Positions 50,610 to 61,578 of a DNA stretch of 64,000 nucleotides are shown here, one piece after another. Under the pieces are notes generated by a model that was not told the DNA's origin, did no database searches, and saw only the letters and a program-made list of their open reading frames with translations. Numbering within the stretch: position 1 is the stretch's first letter; every line of letters starts with the position of its first letter. Source of the DNA: Pelodictyon luteolum DSM 273 (GTDB lineage Bacteria > Bacteroidota > Chlorobiia > Chlorobiales > Chlorobiaceae). The stretch lies in contig NC_007512.1 in assembly GCF_000012485.1 (NCBI RefSeq), positions 1,427,001 to 1,491,000 on the forward strand, given 5' to 3'. The position numbers and the translations under genes were made by a program.

Positions 50610-51962
50610 TTATTGCCTGTTCACCTGCAGCTGCATCCCCTTCATCCCCTCCACCCTTACCCCGCCCCCCTTCTCAACGGCGGAAGCCGACACCGCGTCC
50701 CAAAGCTCTCCGTGCACGAATACCTTTCCGGGGACTCCCGGGGCCAGCGGCTCGAGTGCCTCGCCTGTTTCACCGACCAGACCCTCGCCTCCCGACAGTT
50801 TTCTCCCGCGTGCCGAACGGACGATGAGGCGCAGGATCAACACGACTGCCAGAGAGAATGCTATGAACACAGGAAGGAATACCTGCAGCGACAGGGTGAG
50901 GCCGCTCGAGGGGAAATCGAACAGCATGAGGGATCCTGCAAAGAGCGACACAAGCCCTGCAACGGCAAGCACGCCTCCGCTCGTCACGAAAACCTCCATA
51001 GCCAGAAAAAGTACGGCAAGCATGAGAAGGAGGATGCCGGTGATGCTGGCAGAAAGCAGCTGCAGCGAATAGAGGCCGAGCAGAAGCGCTACGGCACCCG
51101 CAGTGCCTGGAAAAATGGCTCCGGGGCTGGCGAATTCGAAATACAGGCCGAGAAGCCCGGCAAGGAAAAGAATGTAGGCGATGTCCGGATGAGCAACGGC
51201 CATCAGCACGGATTCGGAGAATGACGGCGGTTTCATGACCAGCCTGGCGCCTGCAGTCGAGAGGGTCTGGATTCCTGCAGCGGTTTTTAGCTGACGGCCG
51301 TCTGTGCGCCGGAGCAGCTCTTTGGGCGTATCGGCAATGATGTCGATCACCCCTTCCTGCAGGGCTTCGGAGGCACTTGAGGCAAGGCTTTCACGAACCG
51401 CACGCTCCGCCCACTCAGGATTGCGGCCGCGCTCGAGGGCAAGGCTTCTGGCAAATGCGGCAAGATCATTGACCGCTTTCGTGCCGGCGGCACTTTCCCC
51501 CTGCCCGGGGATTCCGGGAGTGACTGGATGTGCGGCACCGGTTTCCGTACCGGGCGACATGGCAGCCACATGGGCTGAAAGCAGGAGAAGGGCTCCTGCC
51601 GAAGCCGCCTCGGCTCCTGAAGGCGATACATAGACGATGACGGGAACCGGGGATGCCATGACGGCCTTGACCATGGTGCGTAGAGAACTCACCAGGCCGC
51701 CGGGAGTATCAAGTTCAACGAGCACAGCCCCCGACCCCTCCAGAGAAGCCTCATCGAGCACCCGGCTGAAGTAGCGGGCACTGCCGGGGTTGACCGGCCC
51801 CCTGAGCACCATCCCGGTGACAAGCCGCTCCACCGGGACCGATTCTGCGGCATGAAGGGACTGGAAAAAGAGTAACATCACCACCATCACCAGGGCGACG
51901 CCGAAGCCGGGTATTCTGAATGGAAGAGCGCGCATCTCCATCGACAGGTGAATGGTTCTCAA
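50610..51962 (-). CDS. NfeD-family membrane-bound serine protease (ClpP class)
   Basis: 450 residues: signal or membrane anchor (VALVMVVMLLFFQSLHA), a ClpP-like protease domain with LDTPGGLVSSLR and the catalytic Ser in YVSPSGAEAASAGALLLLS and a Lys in GTKAVNDLAAFARSL, then about five transmembrane helices and a C-terminal OB-fold (GEALEPLAPGVPGKVFVHGELWDAVS). This long form pairs with the slipin gene 37 bases downstream; together they act in membrane quality control. Confidence 0.93.
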   Translation of the reverse strand: MRTIHLSMEMRALPFRIPGFGVALVMVVMLLFFQSLHAAESVPVERLVTGMVLRGPVNPGSARYFSRVLDEASLEGSGAVLVELDTPGGLVSSLRTMVKAVMASPVPVIVYVSPSGAEAASAGALLLLSAHVAAMSPGTETGAAHPVTPGIPGQGESAAGTKAVNDLAAFARSLALERGRNPEWAERAVRESLASSASEALQEGVIDIIADTPKELLRRTDGRQLKTAAGIQTLSTAGARLVMKPPSFSESVLMAVAHPDIAYILFLAGLLGLYFEFASPGAIFPGTAGAVALLLGLYSLQLLSASITGILLLMLAVLFLAMEVFVTSGGVLAVAGLVSLFAGSLMLFDFPSSGLTLSLQVFLPVFIAFSLAVVLILRLIVRSARGRKLSGGEGLVGETGEALEPLAPGVPGKVFVHGELWDAVSASAVEKGGGVRVEGMKGMQLQVNRQ

Positions 51963-52171
51963 ATGTGAAGAATTTGTAAAGGATTAAGGAATATGGCAGG
52001 TAAAGCGTTCCCCTGCAAGCCCCGCGCACCCGATTCCCCAAAGGGGCGGTTACGCTTTACATTACAGAAACTTATCTGTATGTTTATCTGTTATGTATTT
52101 TTGACTGCCTGCCGGGCAAGACCCCATGCAATACGCTTACGATGGCGGTATGCATCCCATGAACATCATCA

Positions 52172-52873
52172 ATGACCACCATGTTTTATTTTGATCCGCT
52201 CTATTTTGTTTTCGCACTTCCCCCGATGCTGCTCGGCCTGTGGGCCCAGTTCCGGGTCAAATCAACTTTCAAAAAATATGCACTGGTACGCACCGGCTCG
52301 GGCATAAACGGTGCCGAGGCTGCGCGGCGCATTCTGGAGCGCGGCGGCATCGCAACGGTGAGTGTAGAGGCTACACGCGGCATGCTTTCGGACCATTACG
52401 ACCCCCGCCACAAGGCGCTCCGCCTGAGTGAAGATGTCTATAGCCAGGCAAGCATCGCCGCCGTCGGTGTGGCGGCCCATGAGGCAGGCCACGCATTGCA
52501 GGATAAAACCCGATACTTCCCGCTGCAGATCCGCTCCCTCATGGTGCCGGCCGTCTCCATCGGCAGCAATGTCGGCCCGCTTCTCTTCATGGCAGGGATA
52601 TTCCTTGCCGGAACCATCGGCACAACGCTTGCCTGGGCGGGCATCATCCTGTTCGGCTCGACGGCGCTCTTCGCACTGGTGACACTGCCGGTGGAGATTG
52701 ATGCAAGCCGCAGGGCCAAAGCGCTGCTGGTATCGCAGGGCATCGTCTCACCCGCAGAAATGCAGGGTGTCAATGCGGTGCTCAACGCCGCAGCATTGAC
52801 CTATGTGGCGGCAGCCGCACAGGCCGTCATGCAGCTGGTCTATTTCCTTTCCATCATGAACCGCCGCGACTGA
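52172..52873 (+). CDS. Membrane zinc metallopeptidase, YugP family
   Basis: 233 residues. HEAGHALQD near residue 108 gives the HExxH zinc site, preceded by SEDVYSQASIAAVGVAA. Hydrophobic segments at the N-terminus (DPLYFVFALPPMLLGLW) and around residues 125-180, plus a C-terminal helix, place it in the membrane. YugP-family (DUF/Peptidase M50-unrelated) zinc peptidases are widespread but their substrates are unknown. It is divergent from nfeD and 39 bases before the permease gene. Confidence 0.87.
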   Translation: MTTMFYFDPLYFVFALPPMLLGLWAQFRVKSTFKKYALVRTGSGINGAEAARRILERGGIATVSVEATRGMLSDHYDPRHKALRLSEDVYSQASIAAVGVAAHEAGHALQDKTRYFPLQIRSLMVPAVSIGSNVGPLLFMAGIFLAGTIGTTLAWAGIILFGSTALFALVTLPVEIDASRRAKALLVSQGIVSPAEMQGVNAVLNAAALTYVAAAAQAVMQLVYFLSIMNRRD

Positions 52874-52912
52874 GCGCCCCGCCGCACGGTCCGCACAACC
52901 CCTTCTGTTCGA

Positions 52913-54406
52913 GTGAAGCAAAGTTTCAGGAAAAAACCGCTTGCCCTCCTCCTTGAAGAGATGCAGGGCGAACACCGCCTCCACAGGGTGCTCGGGCCGG
53001 TGGCACTCACCAGTCTCGGCGTCGGGGCCATCATCGGCACCGGCATCTTCGTACTCATCGGCATCGCCGCACACGACAAGGCGGGACCTGCCGTCACCCT
53101 TTCCTTCGCCCTTGCCGGCTTCGCCTGCATCTTCGCAGCCCTCTGCTATGCCGAGTTCGCCTCGATGGCGCCCGTGGCCGGCTCAGCCTACACGTACGCC
53201 TATGCCACCCTCGGCGAGCTCTTCGCATGGATCATCGGCTGGGACCTCATCCTTGAATACGGTGTCGCATCGGCAACGGTAGCGCATGGATGGTCGCACT
53301 ATTTCCAGGACTTCATCAGCATCTTCGGTCTGTCGATACCGGCGGTGTTCAGCCGCCCTCCGCTTGACTTCGACCCGGCAACAGGCATGATGACCCCCAC
53401 CGGCGCACTGTTTGACCTTCCTGCAGTCCTCGTGGCGCTCGCCATGACGGTGGTGCTGGTCAAGGGCATCAAGGAGAGCGCAGGCTTCAACTCCGTGATG
53501 GTGATCCTTAAAGTGGCCGTCGTGCTGCTTGTGATCGTGCTCGGGGCGATGCACATCAACCCCGCCAACTGGCAGCCCTTCGCCCCGTTCGGATACTCCG
53601 GACTGAGCCTGTTCGGCCATACCGTGCTCGGCCCTGCCGGCTCGGGCGGCGCGCCGGTCGGCGTGCTCGCAGGAGCGGCAATGATCTTCTTCGCCTACAT
53701 CGGATTCGACTCTGTATCGATCCATGCCGAGGAGGCCATCAACCCGCAGCGCGACATCCCGATCGGCCTCATCACCTCGCTCATCATCTGCACCGTCCTC
53801 TACATCGCCGTTGCCACCGTCATCACCGGCATGGTTCCCTACGACCAGCTCAACATTGACGCTCCGGTATCAAACGCCTTCAAGCAGGTCGGCCTTGAAT
53901 GGGCCCAGTTCATCGTATCGCTCGGCGCCATAACCGGCATCACCTCCGTGCTGCTCGTCATGATGCTCAGCCAGCCGCGCATCTTTCTTGCAATGGCGCG
54001 CGACGGCCTGCTTCCTGTCAAATTCTTCGGCGCCATCCACGAGAAGTTCAGGACCCCCTGGAAATCGACCATCCTCACCGGTATCTTCGTCGCCGTGCTC
54101 GGAGGCCTTCTCCCTCTCCGCCTTCTGGCAGAACTTGTCAACATCGGAACGCTGTTCGCGTTCGTCGTCGTCTGCAGCGCCGTGCTCATCATGCGCCGCA
54201 CCAACCCCGATGCCGTGCGCCCCTTCAGGGCCCCCCTCGTGCCGTTTGTGCCGATTGCCGGCATCCTCACCTGCCTCGTACTCATGTTCTCGCTCCCGGC
54301 TGAAAACTGGCTCCGCCTCATCGTCTGGCTCGCAATCGGTTTTCTGATCTACTACTTCTACGGCCGCCGCCACAGCGTGCTCCGCAAAATAAACAGCGCC
54401 CGATGA
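52913..54406 (+). CDS. Amino acid permease, APC family (cationic-type)
   Basis: 497 residues with about twelve hydrophobic helices. TM1 carries the substrate-binding SLGVGAIIGTGIFVLIG break, and GSAYTYAYATLGELFAWIIGWDLILEY matches the CAT/YfnA branch of the amino acid-polyamine-organocation family. A proton- or exchange-coupled amino acid uptake role is inferred; the substrate is not readable. Start is GTG 52913. Its end overlaps the next gene by four bases. Confidence 0.92.
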   Translation: MKQSFRKKPLALLLEEMQGEHRLHRVLGPVALTSLGVGAIIGTGIFVLIGIAAHDKAGPAVTLSFALAGFACIFAALCYAEFASMAPVAGSAYTYAYATLGELFAWIIGWDLILEYGVASATVAHGWSHYFQDFISIFGLSIPAVFSRPPLDFDPATGMMTPTGALFDLPAVLVALAMTVVLVKGIKESAGFNSVMVILKVAVVLLVIVLGAMHINPANWQPFAPFGYSGLSLFGHTVLGPAGSGGAPVGVLAGAAMIFFAYIGFDSVSIHAEEAINPQRDIPIGLITSLIICTVLYIAVATVITGMVPYDQLNIDAPVSNAFKQVGLEWAQFIVSLGAITGITSVLLVMMLSQPRIFLAMARDGLLPVKFFGAIHEKFRTPWKSTILTGIFVAVLGGLLPLRLLAELVNIGTLFAFVVVCSAVLIMRRTNPDAVRPFRAPLVPFVPIAGILTCLVLMFSLPAENWLRLIVWLAIGFLIYYFYGRRHSVLRKINSAR

Positions 54407-55113
54407 CAGAGAGGACAACAGGAAAAACAATCCTCATCACAGGGGCCTCGACCGGCATCGGTCAGGCCACTGCCCTTCTTCTTGCCGAAGGGGGCTGGAA
54501 TGTAGCGCTCGCCGCCCGATCCCGCGATAAGCTTCTGTCGCTCACGAGCCAGATAGGAACAAAGCGGGCGCTTGCCATTCCGACCGATGTGGCCGACTGG
54601 CAGTCGCAGGAGACGATGGTCCGGAAAACACTTGAGCGGTTCGGTACCATCGACGCGGTGTTCGCCAATGCGGGGTTCTCCAAAGGCTCAAGCTTCCTCG
54701 GCGGTCCCGACCAGCCGGACGAATGGCGCCAGATGGTGCTGGTCAATGTGTACGGCGCAGCGGCCACCGCACGACTCACGCTGCCGGAACTCGTCAAGAG
54801 CCGGGGACACTTCCTCATCACCGGCTCCGTTGTCGGTCGCGTCACATCCATCCGAAACCTCTATTCGGCAACGAAGTGGGCCGTCACCGGCATGGCGCAG
54901 GCGATACGCAACGAAATGGCCGGCACCGGCGTCCGCGTCACCCTGGTGCAGCCTGGAGTGGTCGATACCCCGTTCTGGGAGAGCATCCCAAAGCCCGGCA
55001 CGCCGGAACTCCAGCCGGAAGACATTGCCCGCGCAGTCCAGTACGCCCTCCTGCAGCCGGCGCATGTCGACGTCAATGAAATCATCATCAGGCCGACGGG
55101 CCAGCCGCACTGA
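54403..55113 (+). CDS. Short-chain dehydrogenase/reductase
   Basis: 236 residues of classical SDR. NAD(P) motif ITGASTGIGQATALLL, NAG motif FANAGFSKG, catalytic Ser in LITGSVVG and YSATKWA for Tyr and Lys. The Arg in AARSRDKLL suggests NADP preference. Substrate unknown. Translationally coupled to the permease gene (ATGA overlap), though no functional link is evident. Confidence 0.9.
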   Translation: MTERTTGKTILITGASTGIGQATALLLAEGGWNVALAARSRDKLLSLTSQIGTKRALAIPTDVADWQSQETMVRKTLERFGTIDAVFANAGFSKGSSFLGGPDQPDEWRQMVLVNVYGAAATARLTLPELVKSRGHFLITGSVVGRVTSIRNLYSATKWAVTGMAQAIRNEMAGTGVRVTLVQPGVVDTPFWESIPKPGTPELQPEDIARAVQYALLQPAHVDVNEIIIRPTGQPH

Positions 55114-55161
55114 ATCGTTCCGGACAGCAGCCGGGCCAACACACCAGACCCTTTTTCATCC

Positions 55162-55806
55162 ATGCTCATCACCTTTGAGGGAATAGACGGCGCAGGCAAG
55201 TCGACACAGATCCAGAAACTCGCCGCATACCTGAAACAGGAGGGCCGCGAGGTTCTCACCCTGCGGGAACCGGGGGGAACGGAAGTCGCCGAAAAGATAC
55301 GTCACATCCTCCTCGAAAGCCGCCACGACATCACCCCCGTCGGAGAGCTGCTGCTCTTTTCGGCAAGCCGCGCCGAGCTGGTATCGGAAGTGGTCCGGCC
55401 CGCTTTGGCCGAAGGCAAAACCGTCATCCTCGACCGCTTCTTCGACTCCACCACCGCCTATCAGGGTTACGGCCGCGGCCTCGACCTCAACATGCTCCGG
55501 ACCCTCATCGCCATCTCTACCGGCGCACTCACTCCCGACATCACCTTCTACCTCGACATCCTTCCCGAGGAGGCGCTGATCAGGAAGTTCTCCGAAAAGT
55601 CCCTCCCGCTGGCATTTGAAAACGAAGAGCTCGACCGCATGGAGCGCTCGGGCCTCGAGTTCTACCGGAATGTCCGCCAGGGATACCTCGACATCATAGA
55701 AGCCGAACCCGGACGGTTCAAAAGCATCAACGCACGCCACGGGGTGCAGGAAATACACGCAATCATCGTCAAAACCTTGAACGAACGCTTTAAGGAGCAA
55801 TCCTGA
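55162..55806 (+). CDS. tmk: Thymidylate kinase
   Basis: 214 residues. P-loop [16 protein letters not shown], the DR(F/Y) motif [17 protein letters not shown] and the lid region follow the family. It phosphorylates dTMP to dTDP. A good intrinsic terminator sits 57 bases past its stop. Confidence 0.96.
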   Translation: MLITFEGIDGAGKSTQIQKLAAYLKQEGREVLTLREPGGTEVAEKIRHILLESRHDITPVGELLLFSASRAELVSEVVRPALAEGKTVILDRFFDSTTAYQGYGRGLDLNMLRTLIAISTGALTPDITFYLDILPEEALIRKFSEKSLPLAFENEELDRMERSGLEFYRNVRQGYLDIIEAEPGRFKSINARHGVQEIHAIIVKTLNERFKEQS

Positions 55807-55862
55807 CAACCGCTCCGGAGCGAGACCAGCGAGGAAGGATTGCCGTTCTGTTAATTCTGAAG

Positions 55863-55888
55863 AATCCTGCCGCTTTTGGCGGGATTTT
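55863..55888 (+). terminator. Intrinsic terminator after tmk
   Basis: AATCCTGCC and GGCGGGATT form a 9-base-pair stem (one G-T pair) around GCTTTT, with the right arm running into a short T tract. Confidence 0.75.
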
Positions 55889-55945
55889 CCGTAAATTGCC
55901 GGTCGTAATGCCCATCCTTCACCTTTTCCTATACTTTGGTTATCA

Positions 55946-57208
55946 ATGCACGAAAGCATCCTGAAAGAGCGCCAGCTGACCACATGCACCACCCCCATCA
56001 CGCTGCAGGACATCAGGACCCTGAAGGAACTTTACACCCTCAAGGCAGAAACCAAGGAACTTCGTGAGCCGATCGTCAGGAACATCATCAAGCAGCGTGT
56101 CGTCGGACGCGCCTGCATCGAGTCCCTGAAAAACGCCCTCTACTCGCTTGAAACCATCTACATCGACGACAACACCGGGCACCGTCTGCTCCGGCTCGAC
56201 GGGATGAAGCAGATCGAGGTCGACCTTACCTATGAAATCCGGGAACTGCAGAAGGACATCTACTACCTCGAATACGGCGAAGACAAGTTCATCGACTACC
56301 TCGCCAAGTTCATGCCCGAGTTCCGCGCCTATGTGAACAAGGGCGTGAACCTGCTAAAGGGCAAGCAATTCAACGCGTTCATCACCGACCGCGACGGCAC
56401 AACCAACAACTACTGCGGCCGGTACCGCTCCTCCATCCAGCCGATCTACAACTCGGTGTTCCTTTCGCGGTTCGCCAAGAACTGCTGCACCCATCCGATC
56501 ATCATCACCTCGGCACCCCTCAAGGACTTCGGCATCCTGAACGTCTCCATAAACCCGAGCCACACGTTCGTCTACGCGGGCTCGAAAGGCCGGGAGTTCA
56601 TCAATCTTGACGGCGAGTTCAACAGCTTCCCGATTGAAGAGGACAAGCAGAAACTCATCCACCGCCTCAACGATCACCTGCGGGTAATGCTGCAGGACCC
56701 CGATTTTGAAAAGTTCAACTTCATCGGCTCGGCCCTCCAGATCAAGTTCGGCCAGACCACCGTGGCGCGACAGGACATCAGCAGCTCGATTCGCGATGAC
56801 GAATCCTCGGCGTTCCTGGAAAAGGTGAAAAGCATCGTGCGCGAAATCGACCCCGAGGAGAAGAACTTCCGCATCGAAGACACCGGGCTCGACATTGAAA
56901 TCATCCTGACCATCGATGTCGACTGCAACGATGCCGTCATCAAGGATTTCGACAAGGGCGACGGCCTCTCCTTCATCAGCAGGGAACTTTCCCTCAGTAG
57001 CGCAAGCGGCCCCATCCTCGTCTGCGGCGACACTCCGTCCGACATCCCGATGCTGAAAACCGCGATGGAGATGTTTGACGATGTCTGGACCATCTTCGTC
57101 ACCCGCGACCATGAGCTGAAAAAAGAGGTTCAGGAAATATGCCCGAAAAGCATCACGGTACCCTATCCGGACATACTCCTGACCATCCTCGGCCTCCTGT
57201 CGCTCTGA
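55946..57208 (+). CDS. HAD-superfamily phosphatase, trehalose-phosphatase-like
   Basis: 420 residues. The first 140 are mostly helical and carry no motif I know ([17 protein letters not shown]). The HAD core begins at [20 protein letters not shown] (nucleophile Asp-x-Asp), with motif II in PIIITSAPL and motif IV in [11 protein letters not shown]. The C2B-type cap between them and the neighbouring beta-phosphoglucomutase-GH65 fusion fit a trehalose-6-phosphate or similar sugar-phosphate phosphatase. No OtsA synthase is in the window. Starts 40 bases before the next gene, likely one transcript. Confidence 0.72.
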   Translation: MHESILKERQLTTCTTPITLQDIRTLKELYTLKAETKELREPIVRNIIKQRVVGRACIESLKNALYSLETIYIDDNTGHRLLRLDGMKQIEVDLTYEIRELQKDIYYLEYGEDKFIDYLAKFMPEFRAYVNKGVNLLKGKQFNAFITDRDGTTNNYCGRYRSSIQPIYNSVFLSRFAKNCCTHPIIITSAPLKDFGILNVSINPSHTFVYAGSKGREFINLDGEFNSFPIEEDKQKLIHRLNDHLRVMLQDPDFEKFNFIGSALQIKFGQTTVARQDISSSIRDDESSAFLEKVKSIVREIDPEEKNFRIEDTGLDIEIILTIDVDCNDAVIKDFDKGDGLSFISRELSLSSASGPILVCGDTPSDIPMLKTAMEMFDDVWTIFVTRDHELKKEVQEICPKSITVPYPDILLTILGLLSL

Positions 57209-57248
57209 TATTTTTTTCCGCATCACCAAAATCATACTACTACACGGC

Positions 57249-60200
57249 ATGAGCACTCTCTTCAAAGGCGCGATATTCGATCTGGACGGGGTCATCACAG
57301 GAACGGCGAAAGTACACAGCCTGGCCTGGGAATCAATGTTCAACACCTTCCTCCAGCAGTACGCGGAAGACAACAACGAACCGTTCGTTCCCTTCGACCC
57401 GCTCCACGACTACCACCGGTACGTGGATGGAAAACCGCGCATGGAAGGAGTGAAAAGTTTCCTTGAGTCCCGTGACATCGAGCTTCCCTTCGGCGAACTC
57501 GACGACATCCCCGAGAAAGAGACCGTCTGCGGGCTCGGCAACCGAAAGAACATCGTCTTCACCGAGATCCTCCAAAGAGAGGGCCCGGAGGTCTACACCA
57601 CCTCGGTCGAGCTCATCGAAACCCTCATCAAGAACGGCATCCGCATCGGCATTGCCAGCTCGAGCCGCAACTGCCAGCTTATCCTCAAACTGGCCAACCT
57701 CGAACACCTCTTTGAAACCCGCGTCGACGGTGAAGTCTCCATAGAAATGGGCCTGAAAGGAAAGCCGAACCCCGACATCTTCGTCACCGCAGCGGCCAAC
57801 CTCGGCCTGCTCCCCCACGAATGCGTGGTGGTCGAAGACGCGATTTCAGGCGTACAGGCCGGCTCGCGCGGAAACTTCGGCATGGTACTCGGCATCGCCC
57901 GTGACATTGAAGGCTCGAAACTCCGCGAACAGGGCGCTGACATCGTTGTCCGTGACCTCGGAGAGATCACCATTGATGGGATCCGCGACTGGTTCCGGGA
58001 AGGGCTCCGCCATGAAGGCTGGAACTTGACCTACACCGAGTTCTCCCCGAAAGAGGAAAAGCTCCGCGAAACCCTTACCGCCATCGGCAACGGCTACCTC
58101 GGCGTACGCGGCGCCTGGGAAGGCTCGAAAACCTCCGAATCCCACTACCCCGGCACCTATATTGCAGGCATCTTCAACCGCCTGCCCTCCAAGGTCCACG
58201 GCCAGACGGTCTTCAACAACGACTTCGTCAATGCCCCGAACTGGCTCCCGGTCGAGTTCCGCATCGGCGGCGGCGAGTTCATCGACCCAGCCCTGCAGAC
58301 GATCCTCAGCTACCATCAGAACCTCGACTTCCAGAATGCCGTGATGGAACGCGAAGTCGTCATTCAGGACAACCTCGGCAGGATATCGCGTATCAGCAGC
58401 CGCCGGTTCGCCAGCATGGACAACCCCCATATCGTGGCACTCCGCTTCACCCTCCGTCCCGTCAACTACAGTGCTACGGTCGAGTTCCGGACGGCAATCG
58501 ACGGCACTGTGGAGAACAAGGGTGTCGCCCGCTACAACGAACTGGCAACCGACCATCTTGAAGAGGTTGCCTCCACCTGTACCGATGGTGTAATGCTGCT
58601 TCATGTGCAGACGAGCGTTTCGAAGTACGACATCGTCACCGCAGCCAGAACCCGGGTGCTCTCGCACGGCAAGGAACAGGAAGTCCTGCGCACAACGATC
58701 AGGGAAAATCGTTTTGTCGGCGAGTGCTTCAGCCTCGAACTCGCCCCCGACAAAAGCGGCACCATTGAAAAAACCGTCGCCATCCACACATCCCTCGATG
58801 CCGATCAGCCGCAGGGACCGGTGGAGGCCGCTTCGGCCACCCTCAGCGGAACAGGCTCGTTCGACGACCTCTTTCTTGCCCACAGGGAGGCCTGGCAGGC
58901 AATCTGGGAGCGTGCCGACATGGTGGTCGAAGGAGACCGGTTCAGCCAGAAAGTGCTCCGCCTGCATATCTACCACATGATGGGCACCGCTTCACCCCAC
59001 AATCCGTCAATCGACGCCGGCATGCCGGCACGCGGACTGAACGGCGAATCATACCGCGGACACATCTTCTGGGACGAGATCTTCATACTCCCCTTCTTCA
59101 ACAGCCACTTCCCGGAGATCTCCAAAGCGCTGCTCATGTACCGCTACCGCAGGCTTTCTGCTGCGAAGGAGTACGCTCGCGAAAACGGATACAGTGGAGC
59201 GATGTTCCCCTGGCAGACCGCCGACGACGGGCAGGAAGACACGCAGATCCTCCACTTCAACCCCGCCAGCGGGACCTGGGGCCCCGACCTCAGCCGCAAA
59301 CAGCGCCACGTCTCCATTGCGGTGTTCTACAACACCTGGCGCTATGTGCATGACAGCGGCGACACGGCGTTCCTCAACGCCGAGGGTGCGGAGCTCATGT
59401 TCGAGATCGCCCGGTTCTGGGCATCCATCGCCCACTCTTCAGCCGAAACCGGCAAGTACCACATCGAAGACGTCATGGGTCCCGACGAGTTCCATGAAGC
59501 GCTTCCGGGCAGCGGCCGCGAAGGGTTGAAAGACAACGCCTACACCAACATCATGACGGCCTGGCTGATGGAAAAAGCCGTAGAGGCCAGCGAACAGATC
59601 GACAGTCAGGCCCTCAGCGCCCTGATGGAGAAAACCGGCCTCGGGTTCGACGAAATCGAGCTCTGGCGCACCATCAGCAGCAACATGACGATCCCCGTCG
59701 ACCGGGACGGCATCATCGAACAGTTCGAAGGGTACATGGGACTCAGGGAACTTGACTGGGCGCACTACCGCCAGAAGTACCCGAACATCCACCGCATGGA
59801 CCGCATCCTCAAGGCGGAAGGCGACAGCCCGGACAACTACAAGGTCGCAAAGCAGCCCGACGTGCTCATGACCTTCTATACCCTGCCTCCCTCCGAAGTG
59901 GCCCGTCTGATCGAGAAGAACGGCTATGGTAAAATCGATCCCGAAGTCCTCGTCCGCGAGAACTACGCATACTATGAACCCAGAACCAGCCACGGCTCGA
60001 CACTCAGCAAGGTGGTCCACTGCATCATCTCCAGTTACCTTGAAGAGGGTCGTGATACCGCATGGAACTGGTTCATGGAAGCCCTGAAAAGCGACATCCG
60101 CGACACCCAGGGTGGCACCACCCAGGAGGGCATCCACTGCGGGGTCATGGCCGGCACGCTCGACACCGTGACCCGGTTCTTCGCCGGCATCTCCTTTGAG

Positions 60201-60410
60201 GGTGACCGCCTAAGCGTGCACCCCAACCTTCCGCCGCAGTGGAAAACCCTTGCGCTGAAGGTCGTTTTCCGCGGAAACCTCTACGCCATCGAAATCGAAG
60301 ACCAGAAAGTCAGCGTGACTCTTCTTGAGTCCCCGGCCGACGAAGCAGAGGCCTCTATCAACGGTCAGGATGTGGTACTCAAAAAAGCAGTTCTTCACAC
60401 TGCCGGCTGA
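57249..60410 (+). CDS. Beta-phosphoglucomutase (HAD) fused to GH65 disaccharide phosphorylase
   Basis: 1053 residues in two enzymes. Residues 1-255 are a beta-PGM-type [42 protein letters not shown] and [13 protein letters not shown]. Residues 260-1050 are GH65: [33 protein letters not shown], the catalytic [15 protein letters not shown] and the phosphate-site [13 protein letters not shown]. The phosphorylase would give beta-glucose 1-phosphate and glucose, and the mutase would turn the former into glucose 6-phosphate within one chain. Trehalose or maltose is the likely substrate. Similar HAD-GH65 fusions are known in mycobacteria. It is a paralogue of the gene at the left edge. Confidence 0.9.
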   Translation: MSTLFKGAIFDLDGVITGTAKVHSLAWESMFNTFLQQYAEDNNEPFVPFDPLHDYHRYVDGKPRMEGVKSFLESRDIELPFGELDDIPEKETVCGLGNRKNIVFTEILQREGPEVYTTSVELIETLIKNGIRIGIASSSRNCQLILKLANLEHLFETRVDGEVSIEMGLKGKPNPDIFVTAAANLGLLPHECVVVEDAISGVQAGSRGNFGMVLGIARDIEGSKLREQGADIVVRDLGEITIDGIRDWFREGLRHEGWNLTYTEFSPKEEKLRETLTAIGNGYLGVRGAWEGSKTSESHYPGTYIAGIFNRLPSKVHGQTVFNNDFVNAPNWLPVEFRIGGGEFIDPALQTILSYHQNLDFQNAVMEREVVIQDNLGRISRISSRRFASMDNPHIVALRFTLRPVNYSATVEFRTAIDGTVENKGVARYNELATDHLEEVASTCTDGVMLLHVQTSVSKYDIVTAARTRVLSHGKEQEVLRTTIRENRFVGECFSLELAPDKSGTIEKTVAIHTSLDADQPQGPVEAASATLSGTGSFDDLFLAHREAWQAIWERADMVVEGDRFSQKVLRLHIYHMMGTASPHNPSIDAGMPARGLNGESYRGHIFWDEIFILPFFNSHFPEISKALLMYRYRRLSAAKEYARENGYSGAMFPWQTADDGQEDTQILHFNPASGTWGPDLSRKQRHVSIAVFYNTWRYVHDSGDTAFLNAEGAELMFEIARFWASIAHSSAETGKYHIEDVMGPDEFHEALPGSGREGLKDNAYTNIMTAWLMEKAVEASEQIDSQALSALMEKTGLGFDEIELWRTISSNMTIPVDRDGIIEQFEGYMGLRELDWAHYRQKYPNIHRMDRILKAEGDSPDNYKVAKQPDVLMTFYTLPPSEVARLIEKNGYGKIDPEVLVRENYAYYEPRTSHGSTLSKVVHCIISSYLEEGRDTAWNWFMEALKSDIRDTQGGTTQEGIHCGVMAGTLDTVTRFFAGISFEGDRLSVHPNLPPQWKTLALKVVFRGNLYAIEIEDQKVSVTLLESPADEAEASINGQDVVLKKAVLHTAG

Positions 60411-60430
60411 ACACGCCCGTCAGGAACCAG

Positions 60431-60459
60431 GGGGCGGCAAGCTATGCCGCCCCGGTTTT
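60431..60459 (+). terminator. Intrinsic terminator after the GH65 fusion gene
   Basis: GGGGCGGCA and TGCCGCCCC make a 9-base-pair stem with a 5-base loop, followed by GGTTTT. Confidence 0.8.
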
Positions 60460-60524
60460 GTATTATTGGCGTTTAACCGTATTATGATTTTTTTCTTTTA
60501 CTGCAGCTTCACCGCTTAGAGCTT

Positions 60525-61565
60525 ATGCGCCTATCAAATTTCAGGTACACCCTTCCGAAGACCAAGATCGCCGATCATCCCGCCGACCCGAGGGACTCAT
60601 GCAAGATGATGGTCCTGAACCGCCGCAAAAAGGACATCGAGCACAAGGTCTTCGAAGACATCGCATCCTACTTCAAGAAGGGCGACCTTCTCATCCTCAA
60701 CAACAGCAGGGTGTTTCCCGCCAAGATCTTCGGGCAGAAGGAAAAGACCGATGCCAAGATCGAGGTTTTTCTGCTCCGGGTCCTCAATCGTGAAGCAGGC
60801 CTCTGGGACGTACTCGTCGACCCAGCCCGCAAGGTCCGCGTCGGCAACAAGATCTACTTCGACGAGGACGTCGTGGCTGAAGTGGTAGACAACACCACCT
60901 CACGCGGACGCACCATCCGGTTCCTCAATCCTGAAATAGATGTGTTCAGCCTGGTCGACAGGATCGGCAACGTCCCCCTGCCGCCCTATTTCACCCGGAA
61001 ATCCAAAGACTCCGACAAAGAGAACTACCAGACCGTCTATGCCAACCAGACCGGTTCGGTCGTAGCCCCGATGGCCGGCCTGCACTTCACGATGCCGCTG
61101 CTCCAGAAGATCCAGAAAATCGGCGTGAAGGTCCTGCCGATTACCCTGCACCCGAGCTTGAGCACGTTCAACGCGATTGAAGTCGAAGATGTCTCGAAGC
61201 ACAAGATGGATTCGGAATATTTCAATATTCCCTACCAGACGGCCATGGAGATCAATGAGACGAAAATGAAGAAAAGCGGACGGGTGATCGCCGTCGGTAC
61301 AACCACGTGCAGGGTCCTCGAAGCCAATGCCACCGTCGACGGCAAGATCAAGTTCGGCCAGGGATGGACCGACAAGTTCATCTACCCGCCTTACCAGTTC
61401 AAGGTGACCGATGCGCTCGTCACCAACTTCCAGCAGCCCGAAACGACCCTCCTGATGGTAGTCAGCGCATTTGCAGAACACCGCCTTCTCATGGACGCCT
61501 ACAAGGTGGCCCTGAAGAACGACTACAAGTTCCTGGCTTACGGGGACGCCATGTTCATCCATTAA
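60525..61565 (+). CDS. queA: S-adenosylmethionine:tRNA ribosyltransferase-isomerase
   Basis: 346 residues. Family motifs include HPADPRDSCKMMVLNR, FKKGDLLILNNSRVFPAK, GNVPLPPYFTR, YQTVYANQTGSVVAPMAGLHFT and VTNFHLPxS-like VTNFQQPETTLLM. It moves the ribosyl part of SAM onto preQ1 in tRNA during queuosine synthesis. A terminator precedes it and ispD follows 13 bases later. Confidence 0.96.
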   Translation: MRLSNFRYTLPKTKIADHPADPRDSCKMMVLNRRKKDIEHKVFEDIASYFKKGDLLILNNSRVFPAKIFGQKEKTDAKIEVFLLRVLNREAGLWDVLVDPARKVRVGNKIYFDEDVVAEVVDNTTSRGRTIRFLNPEIDVFSLVDRIGNVPLPPYFTRKSKDSDKENYQTVYANQTGSVVAPMAGLHFTMPLLQKIQKIGVKVLPITLHPSLSTFNAIEVEDVSKHKMDSEYFNIPYQTAMEINETKMKKSGRVIAVGTTTCRVLEANATVDGKIKFGQGWTDKFIYPPYQFKVTDALVTNFQQPETTLLMVVSAFAEHRLLMDAYKVALKNDYKFLAYGDAMFIH

Positions 61566-61578
61566 GTACCCGTAGAGA

